This document shows positions 1 to 8,173 of a stretch of 64,000 nucleotides of DNA, piece by piece. Made by a program: the position numbers and the translations under genes. The DNA is from Dorea_D hominis. Its GTDB lineage: Bacteria > Bacillota > Clostridia > Lachnospirales > Lachnospiraceae. Numbering within the stretch: position 1 is the first letter of the stretch; the number at the start of each line of letters is the position of its first letter. A model generated the notes under the pieces. The model made no database searches and was not told the origin of the DNA. It saw only the letters and a program-made list of their open reading frames with translations. The DNA lies in the NCBI RefSeq assembly GCF_014287705.1, contig NZ_JACOOY010000008.1, positions 87,464-151,463 of the forward strand, read 5' to 3'.

Positions 1-473
1 CGGAGGATCAGTTCGCCCTGATAGCTGATCTTAAGCGGAATATTTTTGAATACGCGGGCATTGTTCGTGATAACTTCTCCGACTTCCCCATTGCCTCTTG
101 TTACGGCTTTAAAAAGCGTACCGTCTCTGTATGTCAGAACAATCGTCAGCCCGTCCATCTTCCAGGACATCATTGCTTTCTGGTCACCGACAAAACGTTT
201 CAGATCTTCAACTTCTTTTGTCTTATCAAGCGAAAGCATCGGACTTTCATGCCGCTCTTTTGGCAGTTCACTCAATACTTCATAACCTACATTCACGGTC
301 GGGCTGTCGGATAAAGTAATCCCCAATTCCGCTTCCAGCTTTGTCAGCTCATCATACAACCTGTCGTATTCCAGATTGCTCATAATCTCCTGCGCATCCT
401 GATAATAAGCTTTAGCTGCGCGGTTCAGAAGCGTTACCAGCTCCTGCATTCGTTCCTGTTTCTGTCTGCTCAT
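1..473 (-). CDS. ligA: NAD-dependent DNA ligase LigA, N-terminal part
   Basis: This is the first 157 codons of a minus-strand gene that runs off the left edge of the window. The reading begins MSRQKQERMQELVTLLNRAA, and around residue 104 it has the adenylation motif KMDGLT, whose Lys takes the AMP from NAD+. LigA seals nicks in replication and repair. The ATG at 473 follows GGAG, with a 13-base gap. Coding overlaps the 3' end of rluF by 62 bases, which is long for a normal operon junction. An alternative ATG at 449 would shorten the overlap to 38 but has a weaker ribosome site. The family call is firm; the start is less certain. Confidence 0.85.
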   Translation of the reverse strand, partial: MSRQKQERMQELVTLLNRAAKAYYQDAQEIMSNLEYDRLYDELTKLEAELGITLSDSPTVNVGYEVLSELPKERHESPMLSLDKTKEVEDLKRFVGDQKAMMSWKMDGLTIVLTYRDGTLFKAVTRGNGEVGEVITNNARVFKNIPLKISYQGELIL

Positions 474-1167
474 ATAGTTCTTTTAACTCCTGATCTGTTA
501 ATTTTCGAGTAGCTCCTGTCTTTAGATCTTTCAGTTCTATATTCATGATTCTGGTACGTACCAGCTTCTTCACTTCATATCCAAGTGCACTGCACATCCT
601 GCGGATCTGTCTGTTCAGCCCCTGTGTGAGAACAATGGAAAATGTATATTTCCCAATCTTTGTTACTTTACAAGGTCTTGTTACTGCATCCAGCTTCTTC
701 TCTTTGTCTGTAATGTGCACGCCTTCCGACATTTCCCGGATAAAAGCATCTGTAAGCGGTCTGTCCACTGTTACTTTGTATTCTTTCTCATGTGCATATC
801 TGGCACGCATCATACGGTTGATGAGGTCTCCGTCATTCGTCATAATAAGAAGACCTTCCGAATCTTTGTCCAGTCTTCCTGCGTAAGTAATCCGTTGTGG
901 ATAATCCAGAAAACGGATAATATTATTCTTCGTCCGTCTGTCCTCTGTGCAGATAATTCCAACCGGTTTGTTCACTGCAAGTACGATTCTTTCATTGCCC
1001 GTATGAACCGTCTTCTTACCGACTTTTACAATCTGATTTTCGGACACATGCATGCCTGGTACTGCACGTTTTCCGTCTACAGTAACGCGCCCGCTTTCAA
1101 TGAGCCGGTCTGCCTCTCTTCTTGAGCAGATTCCCGCTGCACTGAGGTATTTATTCAGTCTGATCAT
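412..1167 (-). CDS. rluF: 23S rRNA pseudouridine synthase, RluF type
   Basis: A 251-residue RsuA-family pseudouridine synthase. It has an N-terminal S4 RNA-binding domain (about residues 1-60, LNKYLSAAGICSRREADRLI) and a catalytic domain whose motif II, GRLDKDSEGLL, holds the catalytic Asp. The stretch QGLNRQIRRMC and the following VRTRIMNI match the RluF subgroup, which modifies 23S rRNA near position 2604 in E. coli. The C-terminal tail after about residue 230 is low in complexity and overlaps the ligA start. A TATAAT preceded by TG (minus strand, 1219-1224) lies about 50 bases upstream as a plausible extended -10. Confidence 0.85.
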   Translation of the reverse strand: MIRLNKYLSAAGICSRREADRLIESGRVTVDGKRAVPGMHVSENQIVKVGKKTVHTGNERIVLAVNKPVGIICTEDRRTKNNIIRFLDYPQRITYAGRLDKDSEGLLIMTNDGDLINRMMRARYAHEKEYKVTVDRPLTDAFIREMSEGVHITDKEKKLDAVTRPCKVTKIGKYTFSIVLTQGLNRQIRRMCSALGYEVKKLVRTRIMNIELKDLKTGATRKLTDQELKELYEQTETGTNAGAGNASEPRS

Positions 1168-1293
1168 ATTCCCATACCCCGTTCATTTTTTTGCATACCA
1201 CTTCTAATCTAAACACCTATTATACCACATTTGTATTCAAAAAAAAAGAGAGCATTTCTTATGCTTTTTGATGAATTATTTCCATTTTCTTGT

Positions 1294-1299
1294 TATAAT
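1294..1299 (+). promoter_or_regulatory. Extended -10 promoter of the DUF5721-like gene
   Basis: The sequence TGT followed by TATAAT forms an extended -10 box 24 bases before the ATG at 1323. No good -35 is present at 17 bases. The leader would be very short and mostly occupied by the AGGAG ribosome site. Confidence 0.5.
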
Positions 1300-1322
1300 A
1301 AAAGTTCAGAAAGGAGATTTCT

Positions 1323-1808
1323 ATGATTACTTTATCTCTCAAGGCGAAAGTCTCTATGTCACACCTGCTTCTCAAAGAAACATTCGACAAATTTTCCTTT
1401 ATCGAAGCGGATATTACAACATTTAACAAATTTACAATAGATGGATTTTTACAGAAAGACTTTTTTGATGAACAACCGGCTGAGGCACATGCCCGTTGGA
1501 AAGATGTACGCGAACACTGCTTCCGTATCATCCGTGGTCAGCGTACCCCTTTGAATTTCAAGATTGTCCTTTCTCTGGCTCCATCCCATTTTGATGCCTT
1601 TTTAAAGAAAGAGCAACTTACCGGATTCACTGCCGGGGATATCCAGGGGCTGTATCTGAATTTCCATTATGACGGTACAGATCTTCACTGCATTACAGGG
1701 ACTTCACTTCGCACTTTCACTCTGGACAAGTCTCTGGAACACGCGTGGGATCAGTATGTCCGCTCTTTTTTGCTGGAAAGTGATCTCGATACGTCAGTTT
1801 CCGTGTAA
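1323..1808 (+). CDS. DUF5721-like conserved protein of unknown function
   Basis: A 161-residue soluble protein with no signal peptide or membrane segment. The order of motifs, TFNKFTIDG, then RWKDVREHCFRIIRG, then GLYLNFHYDGTDLHCITGTSL and a final FTLDKSLEHAWD, resembles a family I associate with Lachnospiraceae and know as DUF5721. No function is established for it. AGGAG sits 8 bases before the ATG, which fixes the start. It is transcribed alone, divergently from rluF and convergently with htpG. The family name is from memory; a domain search would settle it. Confidence 0.65.
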   Translation: MITLSLKAKVSMSHLLLKETFDKFSFIEADITTFNKFTIDGFLQKDFFDEQPAEAHARWKDVREHCFRIIRGQRTPLNFKIVLSLAPSHFDAFLKKEQLTGFTAGDIQGLYLNFHYDGTDLHCITGTSLRTFTLDKSLEHAWDQYVRSFLLESDLDTSVSV

Positions 1809-1874
1809 ACTTCACAATATGCGAATATAGGACAGATTGTGCAGACTATTATAATAAAAAATTTTCACAGCATC

Positions 1875-1927
1875 AAAGTACCGGGAAAACAGAACATCAT
1901 CTTACATTCCTGCTTCCCCGGCACTTT
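1875..1927. terminator. Bidirectional terminator between the DUF5721-like gene and htpG
   Basis: AAAGTACCGGG and the facing CCCCGGCACTTT form an imperfect inverted repeat around a 25-base loop, placed between two convergent genes. A T-rich stretch follows on the + strand and an A-rich stretch precedes it, so it could serve both genes. Confidence 0.55.
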
Positions 1928-1984
1928 AATCTTATTTTCTTTTATTTATCTTTATTGGCTTTTCTTCCAAAATCTGACCATTCA

Positions 1985-4039
1985 TTATTTTGTCAGCAAC
2001 ATCATAATCTCATTGCTTCTCTTGACAAATGCTGTCATTTCTTCTGGATTCAGCGGTTTGTGTGCAAGCATTGCCAAGTCATAAAGCTGTTTGCAGATCA
2101 CACTTGTATTCTCGCTGTCTGCATGGTCTACAACATACTGTACAAGTGGATGATTTGCATTCAGGATTAAAGTGCTCTCTCCGCCAAGATCCATGCCCAT
2201 GTCATTCATACCGTACATCTTCATCATTTCCTGCATACGACGGCTCTGCTCGGATAAAGTGATCATGGAAGCTACATTCTCGTCTTTTAATTTGGCAATC
2301 TTCACATCCAGTTTATCGTTCCCAAGTTCCTTGCGGAAGATCTCGATCAGGCTGTCAGAAGTTTTCTTAAATGTTTCCTGATCTTCTTCGGCAACTTCTT
2401 CTTTTGCAGTATCTGTTACATCTGCATCAATTCTCTGGAAGCGGATTGTAGGATTTCTCTGCTCCAACTGTGTGATGAACGGAGAATCAATGTTATGTCC
2501 GAGAATTACGGCATCCTGTCCCTGATTCTTAAACATGTTGATGTACTGACTCTGCTGGATCTCATCCGTTACATAGTAGATGGTTGTCTTGATCTCTTCG
2601 ACTTTGTTATCGTCACCATTTTCTTCTTTCTTATCGTTCGGCTCTACGACTTCTCCGCCATTCTCTTCGATACAGTCTTTCAGCGTCAGATATTTGTGAT
2701 CCAGGTTCTTGAACAGGATTGCATCTTTCATCTTGTCACAGAACTTCTCATCTTTTAAGCAGCCGAATTTGATAAATGGGCTGATGCTGTCCCAGTATTT
2801 CTCATACTCGTCTCTCTTTGTCTTACACATTCCGGCAAGTTTATCTGCAACTTTCTTGGAAATGTACTCAGAAATCTTATTTACAAATCCATCATTCTGC
2901 AGGGCGCTTCTGGATACGTTAAGCGGCAGATCCGGACAGTCGATAACTCCTTTTAATACCATCAGGAATTCTGGAATTACTTCTTTAATATTATCAGCGA
3001 TAAATACCTGATTGTTATACAACTTGATCGTTCCTTCTACGGATTCATACTCTGTATTGATTCTCGGGAAATACAGAATACCTTTCAAGTTAAATGGATA
3101 ATCCATATTCAAATGGATCCAGAACAGTGGCTCTTTGTAATCCAGAAATACTTTTCGGTAAAATTCCTGATAATCTTCATCGGAACACTCATTTGGATGT
3201 TTTGTCCACAGTGGATGTATATCGCTTAAAGAAACCGGACGCTTCTCAATCTTGACTTTCTCTTTTGCCGGCTCTGTCTCTACCATTTCTTTCTCGCCGT
3301 TCTCATTTTCTTTTTCTTCCATCTTGGCTTCTTCGTGAATGTGCTCTACGACAACATCATCCTCTTTAAGATCTGCCTCATCGATAGTCTCATATTCCGG
3401 TTCTGCTCCTTCTTTTGAAAGGAAAATCTCTACCGGCATGAATGAACAATATTTCTCGATTACTTCTCTGACACGATATTCATTTGCAAACTCCAGGCTG
3501 TCCTCGTTCAGATACAGCGTCATTGTGGAACCGATTTCTGTCTTCGTTCCCTCTTCCATCTCATACTCTGTGCCGCCTTCGCTTACCCAATGTACCGGTT
3601 TTGCGCCTTCTTTATAAGATAAAGTATCAATATGCACTGCGTCTGCTACCATAAATGCAGAATAGAATCCAAGACCGAAATGTCCGATCATATCGTCTTC
3701 TGTTGTCTTGTCCTTATACTTCTCAAGAAACTGTGTTGCTCCGGAAAATGCGATCTGTGTAATATACTCTTCCACTTCATCAGCTGTCATTCCAACACCG
3801 TTATCTGTAAATTTCAAAGTCTTCTCTTCCGGGTTTACTTCTACAGTAATCTTTGGTTTATATCCATCCGGAAGCTGATACTCTCCCATCATATCCAGTT
3901 TTTTTAATTTTGTGATCGCATCGCACCCATTGGATACCATCTCACGAACGAAAATATCATGATCGGAATATACCCATTTTTTAATAATCGGGAAAATATT
4001 TTCACTACTGATCGATAAACTACCTTTTTTTGCTGCCAT
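1985..4039 (-). CDS. htpG: Hsp90-family chaperone HtpG
   Basis: An ATP-dependent cytosolic chaperone of 684 residues, slightly longer than the usual 620-640. The N-terminal GHKL ATPase domain shows FVREMVSNGCDAITK (the Asn-containing box), DNGVGM and GHFGLGFYSAF. An acidic, Lys/Glu-rich stretch at about residues 225-260 corresponds to the charged linker and explains the extra length. Middle and C-terminal dimerisation domains follow. I start at the ATG at 4039, where AGGAG stands 8 bases upstream, rather than the GTG at 4048 that overlaps this ribosome site. The gene is monocistronic with its own promoter and a CIRCE operator. Confidence 0.95.
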   Translation of the reverse strand: MAAKKGSLSISSENIFPIIKKWVYSDHDIFVREMVSNGCDAITKLKKLDMMGEYQLPDGYKPKITVEVNPEEKTLKFTDNGVGMTADEVEEYITQIAFSGATQFLEKYKDKTTEDDMIGHFGLGFYSAFMVADAVHIDTLSYKEGAKPVHWVSEGGTEYEMEEGTKTEIGSTMTLYLNEDSLEFANEYRVREVIEKYCSFMPVEIFLSKEGAEPEYETIDEADLKEDDVVVEHIHEEAKMEEKENENGEKEMVETEPAKEKVKIEKRPVSLSDIHPLWTKHPNECSDEDYQEFYRKVFLDYKEPLFWIHLNMDYPFNLKGILYFPRINTEYESVEGTIKLYNNQVFIADNIKEVIPEFLMVLKGVIDCPDLPLNVSRSALQNDGFVNKISEYISKKVADKLAGMCKTKRDEYEKYWDSISPFIKFGCLKDEKFCDKMKDAILFKNLDHKYLTLKDCIEENGGEVVEPNDKKEENGDDNKVEEIKTTIYYVTDEIQQSQYINMFKNQGQDAVILGHNIDSPFITQLEQRNPTIRFQRIDADVTDTAKEEVAEEDQETFKKTSDSLIEIFRKELGNDKLDVKIAKLKDENVASMITLSEQSRRMQEMMKMYGMNDMGMDLGGESTLILNANHPLVQYVVDHADSENTSVICKQLYDLAMLAHKPLNPEEMTAFVKRSNEIMMLLTK

Positions 4040-4101
4040 TTTAATCACTCCTATTTCTATTTTTTATCATGCGGATTCCCCGCCATTCTTCTCTAAAGGA
4101 T

Positions 4102-4130
4102 ATAATAAGCCTCTCATTTTCAAAAGTCAA
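4102..4130 (-). promoter_or_regulatory. htpG promoter
   Basis: On the minus strand TTGACT (4125-4130), a 17-base spacer and TATTAT (4102-4107) make a good vegetative promoter, about 60 bases before the htpG ATG. Confidence 0.75.
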
Positions 4131-4137
4131 CAGGAAA

Positions 4138-4164
4138 TTAGCACTCTTTTAAACAGAGTGCTAA
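4138..4164. promoter_or_regulatory. CIRCE operator (HrcA binding site) upstream of htpG
   Basis: TTAGCACTC, a 9-base spacer and GAGTGCTAA are an exact match to the CIRCE consensus bound by the heat-shock repressor HrcA. It lies 7 bases upstream of the -35 box of htpG, where a bound repressor could still hinder polymerase. The nearest gene on the other side ends at 4214 and is transcribed toward the operator, so htpG is the only plausible target. Confidence 0.9.
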
Positions 4165-4213
4165 TAATTCTTTGAACTTTATAAAGTTTTTATAAATTAT
4201 GCTGCTTTTATCT

Positions 4214-7200
4214 TTATTCCACACTTTTCAGTGATTCTACCATATCAATCTTGCGGAGTTTAAAATACATCACACCATTTATAATGATTGAAAACAGTAC
4301 CGTAAACAGGAAACTGTACAGATAACTCGGCGGATTGATATTGCGTCCGAACATTGCCGCATCCACTTCTACTGTCTGGATGATAAACAGATGCAGAATC
4401 CTTCCGATCCCAATTCCTACACCCGCTCCTATAAGCGTCAGGATCAGATTCTCACGATACACATAAGCTCCTACTTCCTGATCATAAAATCCAAGTACTT
4501 TCAGTGTTGCAAGCTCTCTTTGCCTCTCAGCAATATTAATGTTATTCAGATTATAAAGTACGACAAATGCAAGCATACCTGCTGAAATAATCAGTACTAC
4601 AATAACAAGATTCAGGCTTTTCAGCATATCATCAAGCTGTTCTCTGATCTCATGCATATAACTGACATTTAACACTTCTTTCCTTGCCAGTATCTTCTTT
4701 CCTGCATCTTCCTTCTGTTTCTGGGAATATCCATCACGGATTGTAAATAAGAAACAGTTATACTCCGGCTTCTCGCCATAGATCTTCTCATAGCAGGCAG
4801 GTGTCAGATAGAGATAATGCCCCATGTAATTCTCACAGATTTTTAGGATCTTTACTTTTTTATCTCCATTTTCCTCGTCCTTAATCCGGATCGTATCGCC
4901 GGCTTTCGCATTTAAAAGCTTCGCCGTCTTCTCACTGATAATTGCACCATCGTCTGTCAGCTTATAAGGCGTATGGCTTCTTCTGTCTCTGAAATGCACG
5001 TAGTCTCTGACATCTTCCGGCTCACCAAACACGCACTCATATGTCGCCCGCTTTTTCTTTCCTTTTGCAAGTGTTACGGACTGCATCTTCGCTTTCATAT
5101 GACGAATCACATCCGAGTCTTTTGTAAGGAAATCATCCAGATTATCGATTTCTTTTTCCGTCAGATTCTCTTTTAAATAGACACTTCCATCGTAATACTG
5201 AATCTCGCTATACTGTAAGTCGGCAATCTCGAAGATGGAATCCCGGAGTCCAAATCCGACGAGCATCAATGCCATACAGCCGCCAATTCCAAATATTGTC
5301 ATGAAAAAACGTTTCTTATACCGCATCAGATTACGGATGGTAGACTTCCAAGTAAAACTTAAATGTTTCCATAGAAATCCAATTCGTTCCAGGAAGACTC
5401 TTCTTCCAATCTTCGGTGCCGGCGGGCGCATCAGCACAGCCGGTGTTCCTCCCAGCTCCCGGTAGCAGGCTTCTATCGTTGCAAGCAATGTGCATGCTAC
5501 TGCCACACCGGAAGCAAACGCTGCATAACCCCAGTGATACGGAATCAGGATCTCCGGTATATGTAAATACATAATTCCGTATGCATATATGATAATAAAC
5601 GGGAAGATCTTTTCACCGATCAAAAATCCCATAACGCTTCCAATCGCCGAAGCAAGCAATGCATAGCCGATATATTTTGACGCAATTGCTGCTTTTCCAT
5701 ATCCAAGCGCTTTCATCGTTCCGATCTGTGTTCTCTGTTCTTCTACCATTCGCGTCATACTGGTCAGACTAATAAGCGCTGCTACGAGGAAAAAAATCAC
5801 CGGGAAGACTTTTCCGATTGCTCGCATCCGATCCGCATTCTCACCATAGCTTGTATACTCCGGCAAGTCATTCCGATCTGCGATATACCATTTTGCTTTT
5901 GGGATATCCGCAACCTTCTTTTTCGCATCGGATACTTTTTTCTCTGCTTTTTTGATCTTCTCCTGTGCTTCTTTTTTACCTTTTTTGTAGCTGGCTTTCG
6001 CTTTTTCTAATTTCTTTTCACTCTCAGTAAACTCCTGCTCTCCTTTTGTAAGCTTCTTTTCCTGTTCCGAAATTTCCCTGTAAGCATTCTTTATCTGCTT
6101 TCGTCCGGACTTAAGCTTTGATTTTGCTTTTGCAAGTTTTCTCTCACTTGCAGTAAGTTTTGCTTCGGACGCCTCAAGTTCCTTTTTTCCGGCTTCCAGC
6201 TTGGCTTTTGCCTCGGCAAGCTGTGATGTCGCCGCTTCTATCCCCGCCATCTGGGCTGACATCTGCTCATACTGCGCTTCATTTGTGCGATATTCACTCC
6301 AGCCTTTTTTTAATTTCTGTCTGCCGGCTCTTAACTGTGCTTTCCCTGCGCGGTATTCTTTTTCTCCCTGATCCAGTTCTTTTTCTTTTGCTTTCAGTGT
6401 TTTCCTGGCATTGACAAGTTTCTGTCTGCCATTCGCTAATTCTTTCTTTCCAGCCGAAAGTTTCTTTTCTCCGTCTTTGATCTTCTTTTCCGCTTTTTTT
6501 AATTTTTCACCGGACGTCTTTTTGCCTTTTTCTAACTTCTTCTCTGCTTTTGCAATCTTATCATTTGCTTCATTAACTAATTCCTGCCTTCGGATTCTGC
6601 CGCGTTTTTTTCCCAATGTTTCGATTTGATCCGTTGCTTTTTCCACTTTTTTCTCATATGCATCCGTATAAGCAGTCAGTGTTTTTGTACCCTTTACCTG
6701 CATACACGCCTCTGTATAAGTATCCAGCGCAAAGGTATCCTCACTTACTACGAGAAATCCATCTATCGTTCCTTTGCCGATCGTTGTACTGCCACGGTTA
6801 AAAGAAATATAGCACGGGCTGTTACCAATTCCAACTACCGTATACGTATCTGTCGTTAATGTATCCGAAAGCGGATCATCCGTCCCGGACTTTACAACAA
6901 TACGGTCGCCGATCTTGTAATCCATCTCTTCATCCGCCAGACATTCTCCTGCCTTCTCTGGCATACGCCCCTTAGATACAGTCACTTTGTTCATATTCTT
7001 TGGAAGCGTCATCATATGCAGTACAAACTGGTCATCTTTTGTATCGCTCAGTACATCTGCACTGTATGCGCCTTCTGCCTTTTCTATCGTATCTGCCTCG
7101 TTAAATGCCTGTATGTCTTCCCTGGTAATTCCAAGTGTACTGACTGCTTTCACATCCATCAGATCTGCGCCGTCAAAATAAGCATCCCCGGTCACACGCA

Positions 7201-7327
7201 TGGATGGTTCCGATGCACGGATACCGGAGAAAAAAGCAACTCCCAATGCTACGATAAACAGCATAGAAAGGAATCTTCCCGGGCTTTTCTTTAATTCCAT
7301 TAGAAAATCTTTGTGCGTTACTTTCAT
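4214..7327 (-). CDS. FtsX-type ABC transporter permease with long coiled coil
   Basis: A 1037-residue membrane protein. It has an N-terminal membrane anchor (about residues 17-37, FLSMLFIVALGVAFFSGIRA), an extracytoplasmic domain, then about 230 residues (roughly 250-480) of Lys/Glu/Ala-rich heptads predicted to be coiled coil. Two sets of FtsX-family membrane segments follow, each with the TMKALGYG or TLKVLGFY type signature. The MacB/FtsX family usually transmits ATP-driven motion across the membrane rather than forming a channel. It pairs with the ATPase that starts just upstream (6-base gap). Substrate is unknown; the long helical arm suggests a periplasm-like or wall-reaching function. 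Confidence 0.8.
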   Translation of the reverse strand: MKVTHKDFLMELKKSPGRFLSMLFIVALGVAFFSGIRASEPSMRVTGDAYFDGADLMDVKAVSTLGITREDIQAFNEADTIEKAEGAYSADVLSDTKDDQFVLHMMTLPKNMNKVTVSKGRMPEKAGECLADEEMDYKIGDRIVVKSGTDDPLSDTLTTDTYTVVGIGNSPCYISFNRGSTTIGKGTIDGFLVVSEDTFALDTYTEACMQVKGTKTLTAYTDAYEKKVEKATDQIETLGKKRGRIRRQELVNEANDKIAKAEKKLEKGKKTSGEKLKKAEKKIKDGEKKLSAGKKELANGRQKLVNARKTLKAKEKELDQGEKEYRAGKAQLRAGRQKLKKGWSEYRTNEAQYEQMSAQMAGIEAATSQLAEAKAKLEAGKKELEASEAKLTASERKLAKAKSKLKSGRKQIKNAYREISEQEKKLTKGEQEFTESEKKLEKAKASYKKGKKEAQEKIKKAEKKVSDAKKKVADIPKAKWYIADRNDLPEYTSYGENADRMRAIGKVFPVIFFLVAALISLTSMTRMVEEQRTQIGTMKALGYGKAAIASKYIGYALLASAIGSVMGFLIGEKIFPFIIIYAYGIMYLHIPEILIPYHWGYAAFASGVAVACTLLATIEACYRELGGTPAVLMRPPAPKIGRRVFLERIGFLWKHLSFTWKSTIRNLMRYKKRFFMTIFGIGGCMALMLVGFGLRDSIFEIADLQYSEIQYYDGSVYLKENLTEKEIDNLDDFLTKDSDVIRHMKAKMQSVTLAKGKKKRATYECVFGEPEDVRDYVHFRDRRSHTPYKLTDDGAIISEKTAKLLNAKAGDTIRIKDEENGDKKVKILKICENYMGHYLYLTPACYEKIYGEKPEYNCFLFTIRDGYSQKQKEDAGKKILARKEVLNVSYMHEIREQLDDMLKSLNLVIVVLIISAGMLAFVVLYNLNNINIAERQRELATLKVLGFYDQEVGAYVYRENLILTLIGAGVGIGIGRILHLFIIQTVEVDAAMFGRNINPPSYLYSFLFTVLFSIIINGVMYFKLRKIDMVESLKSVE

Positions 7328-7333
7328 ACTCTT

Positions 7334-8038
7334 CTACCACTCTATCGTATCTACTGATACCGGATTCTTATTTTCCACAATCTCTGCAACTTTTCCGTTC
7401 TTGATCTTGATCACACGGTCTGCCATCGGTGCAATCGCCTGATTGTGCGTGATCAGGATCACTGTCATGCCTTTTTCCCGGCAGGTATCCTGTAATAATT
7501 TTAAAATAGATTTACCTGTATTGTAGTCCAGCGCTCCCGTCGGTTCATCACAAAGCAGCAGTTTCGGATTCTTTGCAAGTGCTCTTGCAATGGATACACG
7601 CTGCTGTTCTCCACCGGATAACTGCGCCGGGAAATTGTCTGTCCGTTCTCCTAGTCCGACTTCTTCCAGCACTTCTCTGGCATCCATCGGATTTTTACAG
7701 ATCTGAAGCGCCAGCTCTACATTCTCCAGTGCTGTCAGATTCGGAATCAGATTATAAAACTGAAATACAAAACCGATATCATCTCTCCGGTATGCTGTCA
7801 GTTTCTTTGCCTTATAAGTGGCAATATTCTCACCATCCACCCAGACATTGCCGGAAGTCGCTGTATCCATGCCTCCAAGGATATTAAGCACGGTTGTTTT
7901 GCCCGCTCCACTGGGACCTACAACTACTGCAAATTCTCCTTTTTCAATTGTAAAATCCATCCCTGCTGCCGCAAGGATTTCCACTTCTCCCATATGGTAA
8001 CTTTTCTTTACATCTTCTAATGTAACAAATGCAGACAT
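7334..8038 (-). CDS. ABC transporter ATP-binding protein (LolD/MacB type)
   Basis: The ATPase partner of the FtsX-type permease downstream, 234 residues. Visible motifs are Walker A GPSGAGKTT, the signature LSGGEQQRVSIARAL, Walker B LLLCDEPTGALD and the switch His in LITHNQ. The gene could start at tandem ATGs at 8041 or 8038; GGAGG at 8045-8049 is 6 bases from the second, so I chose 8038. The two genes form a short operon closed off upstream by the terminator at 8119-8163. Confidence 0.85.
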   Translation of the reverse strand: MSAFVTLEDVKKSYHMGEVEILAAAGMDFTIEKGEFAVVVGPSGAGKTTVLNILGGMDTATSGNVWVDGENIATYKAKKLTAYRRDDIGFVFQFYNLIPNLTALENVELALQICKNPMDAREVLEEVGLGERTDNFPAQLSGGEQQRVSIARALAKNPKLLLCDEPTGALDYNTGKSILKLLQDTCREKGMTVILITHNQAIAPMADRVIKIKNGKVAEIVENKNPVSVDTIEW

Positions 8039-8118
8039 CATACACCTCCGCGGTAATTTATACATTAATTATAACTGATTCAAGACAGAGCGTCCAGAAT
8101 TAGCAATCAATATACAAT

Positions 8119-8163
8119 AATAAAATCCCCGGATAACAGATTTTGCTATCTGGGGATTTTATT
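8119..8163 (-). terminator. Rho-independent terminator after the purF-like gene
   Basis: AATAAAATCCCCGGATA and TATCTGGGGATTTTATT pair over 17 positions with one wobble. The A/T-rich outer arms provide a T tract on either strand. It ends the purF-like transcript before the ABC operon. Confidence 0.8.
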
Positions 8164-8173
8164 GTATCTTCCT

